Origin: Flavobacterium aeripolare
GTDB lineage: Bacteria > Bacteroidota > Bacteroidia > Flavobacteriales > Flavobacteriaceae
Assembly (NCBI RefSeq): GCF_013294025.1
Contig: NZ_JABSNL010000003.1
Span: 167,651 to 231,650 of the forward strand
DNA: 64,000 bases
Reading direction: 5' to 3'
Each line of letters opens with the position of its first letter. Position 1 is the first letter of the stretch. The notes below the pieces were generated by a model. It was given only the letters and a program-made list of their open reading frames with translations, ran no database searches and was not told where the DNA came from. Shown here one piece after another: positions 63,859-64,000 of this stretch. Both the position numbers and the translations under genes were made by a program.

Positions 63859-64000
63859 TCAATAAAACTCTCGGTCTGTTCGAGCCAAAAAGCTCTCGGG
63901 TTTCCGGAGTTTTATTTTTTATCAATAAAACTCTCGGTCTGTTCGAGCCAAAAAGCTCTCGGGTTTCCGGAGTTTTATTTTTTATCAATAAAACTCTCGA
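63841..64000 (+). repeat. 63-bp tandem repeat downstream of rpoD
   Basis: Units begin at 63841, 63904 and 63967 with CCGGAGTTTTATTTTTTATC. The first two are complete and essentially identical; the third is cut by the window end. Each contains AGTTTTATT/AATAAAACT arms and CTCTCGGTCTGTTCGAGCC. A minus-strand open frame across it only reflects the repeat period being divisible by three. Confidence 0.85.

Noticed and set aside
63770..63988. Minus-strand open frame over the tandem repeat
   Set aside because: The repeat period of 63 is a multiple of three, so an open frame arises by chance; the protein is three copies of one peptide.
63841..64000. CRISPR array
   Set aside because: The units are contiguous 63-bp tandem copies without variable spacers.

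Overview
The window reads as chromosomal DNA of a Flavobacterium-like member of the Bacteroidota. The evidence is an AT-rich sequence, the gliding/type IX secretion block gldK-gldL-gldM-gldN, a short 287-residue primary sigma factor, a GSCFA protein, and many promoters with the Bacteroidota -7 element TAnnTTTG (here TACCTTTG, TATCTTTG, TACTTTTG). Shine-Dalgarno sequences are absent almost everywhere. Most genes are housekeeping genes in short operons. I see no prophage, CRISPR array or insertion sequence.

Layout. 1-1.2 kb: the end of an ABC exporter (permease 3' part plus ATPase). 1.5-3.3 kb: a long aromatic amino acid hydroxylase followed by an array of hairpin repeats. 3.7-8.8 kb (minus): alaS, a lipoprotein, a GSCFA protein and a DUF4230 protein. 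9.1-12.8 kb (plus): M23 peptidase, MerR regulator, LemA and two TPM-domain proteins. 13.1-16.2 kb: the ribosome-assembly GTPases der and era. 16.3 kb: two identical initiator tRNA genes. 16.6-20 kb: M13 peptidase and a leucine-rich-repeat protein. 20.4-23.4 kb: a FemAB-like acyltransferase, a diacylglycerol kinase and an App1-type phosphatidate phosphatase. 23.6-27 kb: ABC-F ATPase, DUF983 protein and FAD oxidoreductase. 27-31.7 kb: gldKLMN. 31.9-35.6 kb: topA and a degenerate arginase-fold protein. 35.8-41.3 kb: a glycerol regulon (DeoR repressor, glpD, glpK, glpF, outer-membrane protein). 41.7-46.3 kb: miaB, sigma-54 activator, lptE, TPR protein, secG. 46.4-48.5 kb: groES-groEL. 48.6-53.9 kb: DedA, free-methionine sulfoxide reductase, TonB-domain protein, rpsO, pnp. 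54.4-61.7 kb: an ECF sigma factor and an envelope gene cluster. 61.8-64 kb: a protein of unknown function, then rpoD and a 63-bp tandem hairpin repeat.

The most notable region is 54.4-61.7 kb. Three promoter-like sites of the form GTGAC-N15-GTGTCT(T)AA lie upstream of the ECF sigma gene itself, upstream of the OmpA-like gene, and upstream of the divergent lipoprotein operon. The spacing is the same in all three and differs from the housekeeping pattern. I infer an autoregulated envelope module of sigma factor, a small coupled protein, an MscS channel, a DUF2807 protein, an OmpA protein, a possible two-membrane coiled-coil lipoprotein, and an outer-membrane protein with a duplicated barrel.

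The second main observation is a dispersed structured element with six intergenic copies. Its motifs GATAGYAG and GAAACGAATAGC are conserved, while its stems differ in sequence but keep their pairing. Other points are a strong Shine-Dalgarno before rpoD, an acyltransferase whose reading frame runs past its first ATG without a normal start codon, an arginase-fold protein lacking metal ligands, and a 10-bp periodic operator over the glpD promoter.
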